The notes under the pieces: model-generated | Seen by the model: the letters and a program-made list of their open reading frames with translations, nothing else | What the model was told of the DNA's origin: nothing | Databases searched by the model: none | Translations under genes and position numbers: made by a program | Source of the DNA: Daedaleopsis sinensis | Taxonomy: Eukaryota; Basidiomycota; Agaricomycetes; Polyporales; Polyporaceae | Length of the DNA stretch: 64,000 nucleotides | Direction: 5' to 3' | Assembly: GCA_033807695.1 (NCBI GenBank) | Contig: CM066301.1 | Location: 2,976,001 to 3,040,000 of the forward strand | Shown here: positions 55,336-64,000 of the stretch, in pieces | Layout of the letters: each line of letters opens with the position of its first letter | How positions within the stretch are numbered: position 1 is the stretch's first letter

Positions 55336-57772
55336 TCATCGCGCAGGTGTCCGCATCTCGACCTGCTCATCTCCCTCCGTCGCCACCGCCTGCCAGCCAG
55401 CACCCGGCGCGGGCCTTCCGCGAATACGTGCAGCGATATTAGAGAAGAATCCTGTGACAGGCAACATGATCAACAAAACAGATTCCGGACGCAGTTTACG
55501 CGAGAAATCACCTTGAATAGCTGTTGGCGGACCATCGTGCCGCTGCGTGATATAATATACAGGTATACCTGCGAGCACAAAGCCTTCGCAGAGTGTCAAC
55601 ATCGCATATTCAGTAGAGACGTAGCCGGCGAGATGCATACCCAGGACTGCCATTGCCTCTAGCGGCGCGGCAATAACCGGCATGCAGAGCAAGAATAGAC
55701 AGACCTGCCGACAAACGGAGTGATGAGACGACGGCGCCTTCAGGAGAGGGCAAGGCACGTACTGCGCAGAATATAAGGGGAGTAACAATCCAGGTCTTGT
55801 ACGGACGCTCCAGCATCGGCTCTTTCACCCGCAATATTACCAACCCTAAAACCTGTCGACGACCTCCGTCATCACCAAACTCGGACCGTCGTGCATTATG
55901 AGGGTACTCGCCGTCAAGAAGTAGAACGCCCACGAGGCTACTACAGCAAAGTTGATGAGGGACCGGAACCCTCCACCAGCTAAGATGAAGATGATCGTGA
56001 TACAGGCTTGGAGACACATAGCGTTCAGAGGTGTCTTCAGCCTCGCATTATGGCGGCCGAACAGGGCAGGTAGGTAGCCCTCCTTGCCCGCGACGTAGAT
56101 CAGTCGTGCGGAGGTGAAGAATGATCCTGTCGGGTATGGAAAATTAGTACAGCACCTGGGAAGCTATATGAGGCATACCATTCAGCGCCCCAAAACATGA
56201 GAACGCGACCATGGCGGCGAAGACCACACCGCCTACCGGACCAAATAGTGCACGACCAAAGTCCAAAGCGACCGTGTTACTGAGACCCACGGTGGCCTAT
56301 ACAAGCCGTTGAGCACGCGCTGTTAGAGAAACGTCGCGACTTTTTACCTTGTCCAAAACGGCAAAATACGCGATGTTCGCGAGTACGAAAAGTGCCTGTA
56401 CGGCTGTGAGACATCGCGGTGCGGTGAAGTACACTTGATCGATCGAACGCACCATCACAATAGCCATACTGGTGTGTATGGCACGAGGGATACTCTTTGC
56501 TGGATTCTTCATCTCACCGCCGACGTAGTTGGCTTGGTCCCACCCATCGAAGGCCCAAAGGCTTGAGTACAGCGCTAGGGCATACGCTGAAGGGCTTGTG
56601 CTTGACTCTCCGAACACCGGCTCGCTGAACGACGTCGAGGCCCGTCCTCTCGCCAGTTGCACGAGGCCGAGAACTGTGATAGATATCTAGAAACCATCTC
56701 AGCATCATCGACGTTCTCCATGACGCCTCTCTGGTCACACACACCAATGCTACAATCTGCATATTGCGGTCAATTCCTCGTCAAACCTTCACAGACGTAG
56801 CACGGACATACCTTGACAGTGGTAAAGACTACGGCAGCCCGCGTGCCTAATGTAGGTGTCGCGACGCAGATGATGGAGACCACCACGACCGCCGCGGTCG
56901 CGGTGAGCTTTGTTGCCCACTGGGGTATATCATCTGGTGAAACATCTGCGCGGGTGCTGTGCCAGAAGAGGCGATTAATGTACTCGGCGAATATTAGACT
57001 AATTACGGCATTGCCCCCTGCAACCGCACCGTAGTGAGGTCATCGCAAGAGGTCCACGAGGAAATGCCTGCTTACCTGGTTTGAGGGCGGATATCGCTGT
57101 CCACGCGAAGAGGTAAGATACCAAGGGCCCATATGAGTACTGAAGGTACGCCTGTGCGCCTCCGTTCACGGGTATAGAGGACCCGAGCTCCGCAAAGCTG
57201 CTCGCGCCAGTCCAGGCGAGCACACCGGCAGCGAACCAGACCAGCAGACTCGCCCCGACGCTGTGGGTATTTGCGACCACGACCCCCGGCGAAGAGCTAG
57301 CAGCCGTCCACACGTCACGATGGCCCAGGTGATGCAGGACTGCAGCGGCACTCACAAAATTCCCGAACCAATCTGCAACCCGACAATGAGCGCGATTCCT
57401 ACACGTCCCCGCCCGTTGCTTCAGACCATGGACCGCCGATGAGAGAATGCATGGCTACGCACCGTTCACCAGCCCTAACCGCTTTTCATTGGACTCCTGA
57501 TGCACTTCGTCCGGCTCGCTCAAACTTGCACTCAGCGGGAGCAGGTCGTGCTGGAAGTCGAATCCGGACACGGAGTAGGAGCGTCCGCGGAAGGGTGCCC
57601 GTGTGTTCTCCGCTAGCAGTGGGCCCTCCGACAGCTCCAAGTCACGCAGCGAATCATCGGAATCTTCGGAGAGCCGGTTCGAGCGGATGGATGGAGAGTA
57701 TATCTGGGAAGTAGCGCTCCGAGGGGATTTGAGGTTGTCTAAGAATGCACCGTTGGGCGTCGGCGATGTCAT
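55336..57772 (-). CDS. L-type amino-acid transporter (APC superfamily)
   Basis: Predicted 12-helix plasma-membrane permease of the LAT/Mup1-like group. Multiple exons between ATG 57772 and stop 55336. The N-terminal 100 residues are polar and Ser-rich. The core has GSGIFASAAAVLHHLG-like sequence split by an intron, LLVWFAAGVLAWTGASSFAELG, IPVNGGAQAYLQYSYGP, SSLWAFDGWDQANYVGGE, NPAKSIPRAIHTSMAIV and FSCFGALNGSFFTSARLIYV, all hallmarks of SLC7-type transporters. The C-terminus ends EGDEQVEMRTPAR. Substrate cannot be assigned. Internal exon edges are approximate. Confidence 0.85.
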
Positions 57773-58338
57773 ACGAGTCCGTAGAACACAGGAGAGGGCG
57801 TGTCAGAGGTCGTCAGATGGTATAAGACGTGGTCGAGCGTCGCTGCAGGAGCGTGGTTCGTTTGGTAGGTTGAAGTCGTGCAAGTAGACGTCAACGCGTA
57901 AAAGCCTGAGTGTATAGTACGAGTTCCGGGCAATTGGCGCCCATTTCGTACCCTCTCGATCGACAAATTCAATATTGAAACTTCGTACAGACTTACCGTT
58001 TGCATAGACTCGGAACGAGCTGGAATGTGGACTCAAGAGCACTGTATTGGTACCTGAATGTCAGGCATTCATTCACATTGCATACATCCGTGAGGTAATC
58101 TGCCATCTGCCGCAGTCTCATGAGCGCGTGCGACTGTGCGCTACAAACGTGTCCATCGACGAGACCATAACTATTGAGCGAATATTGAGCGCTATTAAGT
58201 ATGCTGTCGGTTGAGTAGCCACGGCAGCTAGTCATAACCGTCTCGGGCTGAAGCGGGGATCAACTGAAAGCTTATGATGCCCCCTTGGTAAGAGACACAA
58301 TGTGGCCAAACGACAAATGTGATAGTCGCGAATACTGG
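57773..58338. other. Intergenic upstream of the transporter
   Basis: No frame with recognisable features. It probably carries the transporter promoter. Confidence 0.45.
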
Positions 58339-59413
58339 TCATGTTTTTTGCGCGTTCTCAAGAAGGGCTTGGGCAGTTACAGCATGTATCTCAGTGTAGC
58401 TCTCTTGGCATGCGTCCATACACTGGTGTTGAAGAAAAAAGTGAGCATGGGCAGACTCCGCTAGATGAGTAAAGCAATTGACCTTGAACGCATCATTGGG
58501 AACCATGGACCCCGACTGCCACACGCTAGTCACGGTCCCGAGAGCAGGCATCCCGGACAATATCAGTGTGCCCGAAGAGATTTTCCCTTCCTCGTCTGTA
58601 GGGTCCAGCCAAATTTCGTCGCCGACCACTGCCTGTACGCGCTGTGAGATCACGGGCTGTCGTAGAAGACAAGTCTGAGATACACGTACTGCTGAACAGG
58701 ATGCAACAAGTCCGAGCATCTCTATCCCTGCGTCGGCTAGGGCCGCACTGGCAGCCACCGAACCTGCCGCGATGCACCCCTCTATGCCGTCGTTCTCAAT
58801 AACAGTAATGAAAATGTCGATAGTCGACTTTGGGAGTAGCTCGAGCCTGACCGCAGGAACCAGGGCCTGTTGGATTTGTACAGCAACCGACCGGTCTTCT
58901 GCATCCTAGGGGACGGTCAGTCATGAATTCGAGCAGACTGCAGGCACAGAGCTTACGCGTATCGGTACCCTTCGACGCGTGCAGGAGAAGGGTGCAAACT
59001 TGACTTCCACGTTCAGCCGGCCCTTCTCATTGTATGTAGTGGTTTTCGATTGTCTCGGGCCGTAACTTCGCGCATCCGCAAGCAGTCAGTCCACCATCAA
59101 CGCCGCAGCTGCGAGAACTGAGAACTCACTCACACCGCGCAAGCAATCTTCGTCTTCTCCGTCTCAATATATGCAGAGCCGTTCGCCTGGTTGATCAAGC
59201 CCGCTTTCAAGACTAATGGGCCACGGTGAAAAGCGGAAGTAGGCGAAGACGCGAGCGGAACATACATATTGGGCGGATATCGCGTGCACCCCTTCCTTTC
59301 CTCTGGCTCCCGGGTTTCCATCTTGTGTCCGTCTCGTCGTCTGAGTCAAAGACTGGCTGAAAGCTTTCTTCTGGACCATTTATGCGTCTGCGGTCAAAAT
59401 TGCTCTGTGCCAT
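58339..59413 (-). CDS. MTR3: RNA exosome RNase PH-like subunit Mtr3
   Basis: Ring subunit of the nuclear/cytoplasmic exosome. Exons on the minus strand: 59413-59266, 59212-59134, 59065-58957, 58905-58690, 58632-58483 and 58422-58339 give 261 residues. The RNase PH fold shows IRPIFLKAGLINQANGSAY, IETEKTKIACAVYGPRQS, VEVKFAPFSC, STIDIFITVIENDG and EIWLDPTDEE followed by GTLILSGMPALGTVTSV. The catalytic aspartates of bacterial RNase PH are not obvious, as expected for the inactive eukaryotic ring. It shares a 151-bp divergent promoter with the next gene. Confidence 0.88.
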
Positions 59414-59564
59414 GATGAAAGAGATGGTATAAGGAGGTATACGAGCGCCTGCGCCATTCATGGGTCAGGTAAGTTAGCGCTTATATTCCTCATAGGTTCA
59501 CCACTACTGACACTGTCACCACTGGCACCGGACCCGTCCCTGGTTGTCATTTGTCTCCTACATC

Positions 59565-60853
59565 ATGAAGGTTTCCTTCTCTCTCAAGGGCAAAGCCACG
59601 AAACCCGTGGGCGATGCTCCCACACTCAAACGCACGGCAGCATTCGCAGCACTAGACGACGATGAGCCCTTGGATGCCGCACCCACCGCAACCGGAGACA
59701 AGGGCAAGGTCGCGGCAAACAAGCAGTTCATCGCGCAGAGCGTCGAGATGTCCAAGGCGGCGAAGAAGAAGCTCGAGGAGGAGAAACGGGTCGACGCGAC
59801 GGTGTTCGAGTACGACGAGGTGTGGGACAAGATGCAGGAGGCGAAGCAGAAGCAGAAGGAGGCCAAGGAGGTCGACGCGAAGGAGCGCAAGGTGAGCCTC
59901 CGCTCCTTCCTACCCCGCACTGCGGGTGCTCTCGCGGTCCGTGCGAAGAATGCTGATGTACTGAAGATCTTCGCAGCTCAAGTACATTAGCGGGCTGCTC
60001 ACGTCTGCGGCGACCCGAAGGCTCGACCACCTACGGGCCGAGGAGAAGATGATACAGCGCGAGCGCGAGCTCGAGGGCGATGAGTTCAAAGACAAGGATG
60101 CCTTCGTGACGCAGGCCTACAAGGATCAGATGGAGGAACTCCGGCGCGCAGAAGAGGAAGAGCGGAAACGCGATGGTACGTCCGGTTTCAGTCGACAGCC
60201 ATGACATGCTGAAGACTTACCAATGTCGCACAGAGGAGGAAAAGAATAAGAAGAAGGGAGTGGGCACGGGCATGGCACACTTCTACCGCAAGCTACTGGA
60301 GGAGTCTGAGCAACAACACGATCAGACAGTAGCTGCGACGGAGTCCAAACCTCAGATCGGCCCCCAAGGCGGCCATAACCTCACCATTACGAGGCCTCCC
60401 GACTTCACTCCCAAGTCTGACGCGGAACTCGCCCGCATAGCGAAAGAGCAAGGGAAGGAGGTTGAGCTGAACGACGACAACCAGATAGTCGACAAGCGCG
60501 AGCTCCTTTCCGCCGGTCTCAACCTCTCTGCGCCGAATACCCGGCGGTTTGGGCTTCATGTTCCGAACAAGAACAAAAATGGGGAAGAGACTGTGGAGAC
60601 CCATCGAGCGGTGGGTACCGCTGCGAGTAGGAGAGAGATCAACGAGCGGCGCGCAAGGGAGATCCAACGGCAGATGGAAGACGAGAAGCAGCGGATGATG
60701 AGCGAGAAGGAGAGGGAGGAGCAGGAGAGTGCGAACAGAATGGTGGAGCGGAGAAACGACGAGACCGCAGTGAAGAGTGCGAGGGAACGATACCTGGAAC
60801 GGAAACGACGACGGTTGGAAGAAGGGGCGGACAAAGGAGACGAGGAGTCATGA
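59565..60853 (+). CDS. NSRP1: Nuclear speckle splicing regulatory protein 1-like (NSRP1)
   Basis: Predicted RNA-associated splicing regulator. Exons 59565-59891, 59977-60175 and 60234-60853 give 381 residues. Typical DUF2040/CCDC55 features are ATVFEYDEVWDKMQEAK, KYISGLLTSAATRRLD, FVTQAYKDQMEELRRAEEEE, then KKKGVGTGMAHFYRKLL. The C-terminal half is strongly charged with long helices and ends GADKGDEES. The start MKVSFSLKGK is preferred over an ATG seven codons upstream. It converges with the kinase-like gene, 123 bp apart. Confidence 0.85.
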
Positions 60854-60976
60854 CATTGGTCTCGGTACCTCCATCTCCTAGCTTTCGTGGATCTTTTGTA
60901 TTGATATTCCGAGTTACATCTTTGCGTCTACATACGCTGATATGATACAGTTCGACGTCTAGGATGCTCGTGACTA

Positions 60977-62280
60977 TTATAGTACGCGGGAGGAGGTATG
61001 GTATGTCAAGGTAAGGGTGTTGTTTGAATAAATAGTTGCAACAATTGCATCAAAGGCGTGAAGTACCTGTAGTGCAGTGGGACGATGCTGGTATTGACTG
61101 CGACACATCAGCTTCGCGAGAGTATATAGTTGGGGCACTGCCAAACCGATGGCCTACGGCGAGAGTCAGCAACGCACGACGACACATGACTCCTGTTGTC
61201 AAGTCTGGTAAGGACTCACATCCATGCTTTGGATCATCGACATCCCCAAGGCATATACATCAACCTTGAAGGGGTCGCTCAGCTCACCCCGCTCTAACTC
61301 TGGTGGAACCTCTGTTCGTGGACAGTTGCCGACTCGGGGGTTAGGGACGTTGTCGTAACGAACACTAAGCTCGTAGTCTATGCATGCGTATCGGCCCCGA
61401 CCGTCCGTGAGGAAGTTCCTTCTTGAGATGTCTAGATGTGCGATGTGGTGCGCATGCATGAAAGCGACATGCTGGAACTACGGTCAGAACCCGGATGGAC
61501 TTGGGGTTAAACGTTAAACCTCAGTACAGACGTACTTCTATACATTGACGCATTGCATTGCAAAATTGCCCGAGACTGGCAGGAGGAGCTGCATGGATAT
61601 GTGACGCCCATTCTTCCATGACGATAAATGCGAGTTCATCCTTGGGCACCTCGATGAGGTCAAGGACAGCTGATGCAGGTGCGAATGAGCAACTCTTGTA
61701 AGTAATAGCAGTGTGAACAGCAGTTACTCACGTATGCAGTGGTTCATCGAGTAGTTTCGCATGGCTGGGCAAGAAAGGAAGCGTATTACGTCGTGTTCCC
61801 GGCTATACAAGTGAACCGCCTTGATGACGACTTTGATTCCGGTAGAACACTGCGTCCCACGAAATAGCCGGTCTGGCTATGAGGGGGGGTTATCAGTCGA
61901 TTTCTCCCAGACGAGCAACGATCATATCTACTCACCAAGCCGTCGTCTCTGCATAACTCGTTCTCGTCCTGGATACGACAGGCACGAATATATCCAGGGA
62001 GATCCTTCGTGACAGTTCGACCTTCGGACACCTGCCTCGCCCAGTAATCTTGGTACCATTGCTTCACGTCTTTGCAGGTGTCGAGGCGGAAACCACGGGT
62101 TTCAATCAGGTTGCGATACAAGCACCAGTTTGGAGTCAGGCGGCGATTGACGTGCTCCTCGTCGACGGACGAATCTGATGTACATGAACCATCATCGTCG
62201 CTTTCGTAGTTGCTTGAGCTAGCTGTACTATGTTGTGAATGTTGGCGACGAATGCGGGAGGGCGAGAGGATGGACGCCAT
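60977..62280 (-). CDS. Fungal orphan kinase-like protein
   Basis: Start ATG 62280, stop at 60979-60977, several exons. The N-terminal 120 residues begin with an acidic Ser-rich tail, then a helical region (KQWYQDYWARQVSEG). The kinase-like part shows KVVIKAVHLYSREHDVI (candidate VAIK lysine), EDELAFIVMEEWASH-like hinge (KDELAFIVMEEW), HIAHLDISRRNFL as catalytic loop, CIDYELSVRY where DFG is expected, and FKVDVYALGMSMIQSMD. The last exon gives a C-lobe ending QHRPTALQVLHAFDAIV. HLD-x4-N is present, but DFG reads DYE, so activity is uncertain. Function unknown; internal splice sites are approximate. Confidence 0.72.
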
Positions 62281-63110
62281 AGACCATGGGCATGTGGACG
62301 CGAGGGGTGAGTCACTGCAAATGGAGGCACTAGTGAGATGGTGTTCTTATGCCGATATGCATCAGCCTGAGGCTCTGTTAGGAAACGGAACGACAACCTC
62401 GAAAAGGGAGTGGCGATGTTGCCACGTCCGCTGGGAGCTGCATAGGGCGTGAAGCAAAGTCATGAAGCGTTCCGAGAAACGGGAAGCTATAGGCCTTAAT
62501 CATGTCCGACAGTGACGCCGGACGGAGGGCGGAAGATGGATCAAAATACGCGCGACCATCGCGAGAGCTCGCGCGCTGTTGCCTGTCATGGTGCGTGGGT
62601 CCACACAAGGGGCCCTAAAGGATACGAACAATTGGCCTGATAAGGTGGATTTGATGTGCCCGAGGGCAGGACACAGGTCACGCGAAAGCTAGGGATGATG
62701 GATAACTGAATGGTCGACCAGGAAGAGCAATTGGTGGAGGTGACTGCTGTCTGGTGTGCATCGCAGCGCGTAAGCACAACCCACAAGGAGATGGCTGGTT
62801 CACACAGTCCATGGTAGCATCGTCCAGGCTGTTGCGCCGAAGGGATAACGAGAGATATCTATGCCAATTGGGGGAAAGCGTCCAGCAGGAGATGAGATAT
62901 CTATGCCAATTGGGGGAAAGCGTCCAGCAGGAGATGAGACATCCGAGGACAGCTGGGTGTTCCCATGCAAGACGAGATGAGCGCAGGAAAGAAGCTTGCA
63001 CATATGCTCGGACACGCCTCGGGCCAAACGCTCGTCCACAAGGTGGTACGGGCGTGAGAACCTCGGCAAAGTGGCAGGTTGCCATGTTCAGCCTCTGAAC
63101 CACTCACGCA
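62281..63110. other. Divergent intergenic region with tandem repeat
   Basis: It lies between the kinase-like gene and the RRM gene. It holds a 42-bp direct repeat (62854-62937) and no supported gene. Confidence 0.5.
62854..62937. repeat. 42-bp perfect tandem duplication
   Basis: Two identical 42-bp units, 62854-62895 and 62896-62937, each beginning GATATCTATGCCAATTGGGG. The unit length is a multiple of three, but no gene frame uses it. It lies about 175 bp upstream of the RRM gene. Confidence 0.9.
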
Positions 63111-63777
63111 ATGGAGGAAGGCACAAAGTCCAAGAAAACAGTCTTCATCGGCGGAATCGGGGACGACGTCGACGAGGCCGTCCTCATCGACAACTTCGCC
63201 ACCTTCGGTCCGTGCCACGTCTATATTTCTCCCATGTGCTCTCCTCACATGTCCTCCAGGCGATGTAATTGAGGTTCAGCTTCCGTCCGCACCTGCTAAC
63301 CCCGCCCATCCAAATGGTACGCGTCTTCTGCGCTCGTGGGCGACCATATATAACGCTGACATGTCCATACGACATATGGCCGTAGAAACGAAGCACCGAG
63401 GGTTTGCCTTCGTGACGTACTCCTCTCCGGCAGATGCTCAGGATGCTATCGACAACATGGACCTGAACGAGCTCAACGGTCGTGTGCTGAGGGTGAACCT
63501 CGCTCGCCCAATGAAAGGTCCAACACAGGCCGCTGGCAACAGAGCGAGTATGTCTCTTTTTTTCTCCACAGTTCTTGCGTCACACTGACGCCCCGCAGTT
63601 TGGGAGTCGGAAGATTGGCTTCACAAGCATGCAAAACCTTTGGCTCAGAGCGGTGGTACGTGTCGCCGATCGCGCAGCACATGCTTGGCCTGACTTTCTA
63701 TCCCAGGTGCCGCTCTTCGTGCGCAACCCGGAGATGAGGGAAACCCCGGCGGAGACGACGAAGCAATGGAGGAATGA
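63111..63777 (+). CDS. RRM protein related to the cyclophilin E N-terminus
   Basis: Exons 63111-63207, 63260-63316, 63386-63547, 63599-63655 and 63707-63777 give 147 residues. A single RRM has RNP2 [11 protein letters not shown] and RNP1 [11 protein letters not shown], then [23 protein letters not shown] and [13 protein letters not shown]. This matches the RRM and the VWSDDDWLKK linker of human PPIE/Cyp33, but the cyclophilin domain is replaced by a short Gly/Glu tail ending [10 protein letters not shown] spliceosomal role is inferred from PPIE. The start is the only ATG giving the RNP2 strand. Confidence 0.85.
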
Positions 63778-64000
63778 GCCGGCCATATCCCGCATTGCGC
63801 ACTGTATTCTAGCATGTCTGACACCGTGTCGCACGTACACACAACGTTTCCTGGTGGCCAGGCTTCAACCCGAGCATGCATTATCATTACTACTAATACA
63901 TCAGGCCTATGATACACTAGAGACTGTAAACAAGAGCCAAATCACATATTCGAGCCAGTAGGTGGTATATCACGTTCGTCAAACTCGGCACGAGCACGCT
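63778..64000. other. Window edge, no gene recognised
   Basis: No supported frame follows the RRM stop. Confidence 0.4.

Overview
The window looks like nuclear DNA of a basidiomycete, most likely an Agaricomycete and possibly a polypore. The genes are dense, carry many short GT-AG introns of about 45-90 bp, and encode typical basidiomycete proteins: a cell-wall alpha-1,3-glucan synthase, expanded DUF6533-type membrane proteins, MYND-finger paralogues and a fungal-type orphan kinase. Exon structures were assembled by hand from reading-frame continuity, splice consensus and remembered family motifs. Where a complete exon list is given, the lengths sum to an intact reading frame.

Layout. 0.6-2.3 kb glutathione synthetase; 2.6-3.6 kb SNRNP27 (spliceosome); 4.06-4.62 kb eIF1 (minus); 4.9-5.7 kb a basic/RGG rRNA-processing-like protein; 5.7-6.9 kb PPP4R2/Psy4 (minus); 7.4-9.1 kb a PAP2 lipid phosphatase; 9.55-12.7 kb TSC1/hamartin; 12.95-15.4 kb HSP90; 15.6-16.7 kb a SAM methyltransferase (minus); 17.4 kb an intron-containing tRNA-Ser(AGA). 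18.36-24.9 kb holds three tandem DUF6533-like membrane protein genes, the last two on a duplicated unit of about 2.5 kb. 25.2-27.5 kb holds two tandem MYND-finger paralogues (minus). Then come a Cys-cluster protein of unknown function (28.4-29.9 kb, minus) divergent from a sphingoid base kinase (30.3-32.3 kb), and alpha-1,3-glucan synthase (32.75-40.6 kb, minus). A gene-poor 2.6 kb stretch precedes STE11 MAPKKK (43.2-47.1 kb). TRM1 (47.3-49.8 kb), a ferric reductase (50.3-53.5 kb), ATX1 copper chaperone (54.3-54.9 kb), an L-type amino-acid transporter (55.3-57.8 kb) and exosome subunit MTR3 (58.3-59.4 kb) all lie on the minus strand. NSRP1 (59.6-60.9 kb, plus), a kinase-like gene (61.0-62.3 kb, minus) and an RRM protein related to the N-terminus of cyclophilin E (63.1-63.8 kb, plus) finish the window.

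Most genes are housekeeping and not functionally clustered. Possible links are TSC1 beside HSP90 (hamartin is a reported Hsp90 co-chaperone in animals), ATX1 beside a ferric reductase (copper/iron handling), and STE11 with alpha-glucan synthase (signalling and wall). The most unusual signal is in splicing architecture: 2-, 9-, 12-, 18- and 21-nt microexons, an ATG-only first coding exon, an 11-nt last exon, and several GC-AG introns. The 2-nt microexon appears at the same place in all three DUF6533 paralogues. I did not find CRISPRs, clear transposons, viral genes or a biosynthetic cluster.
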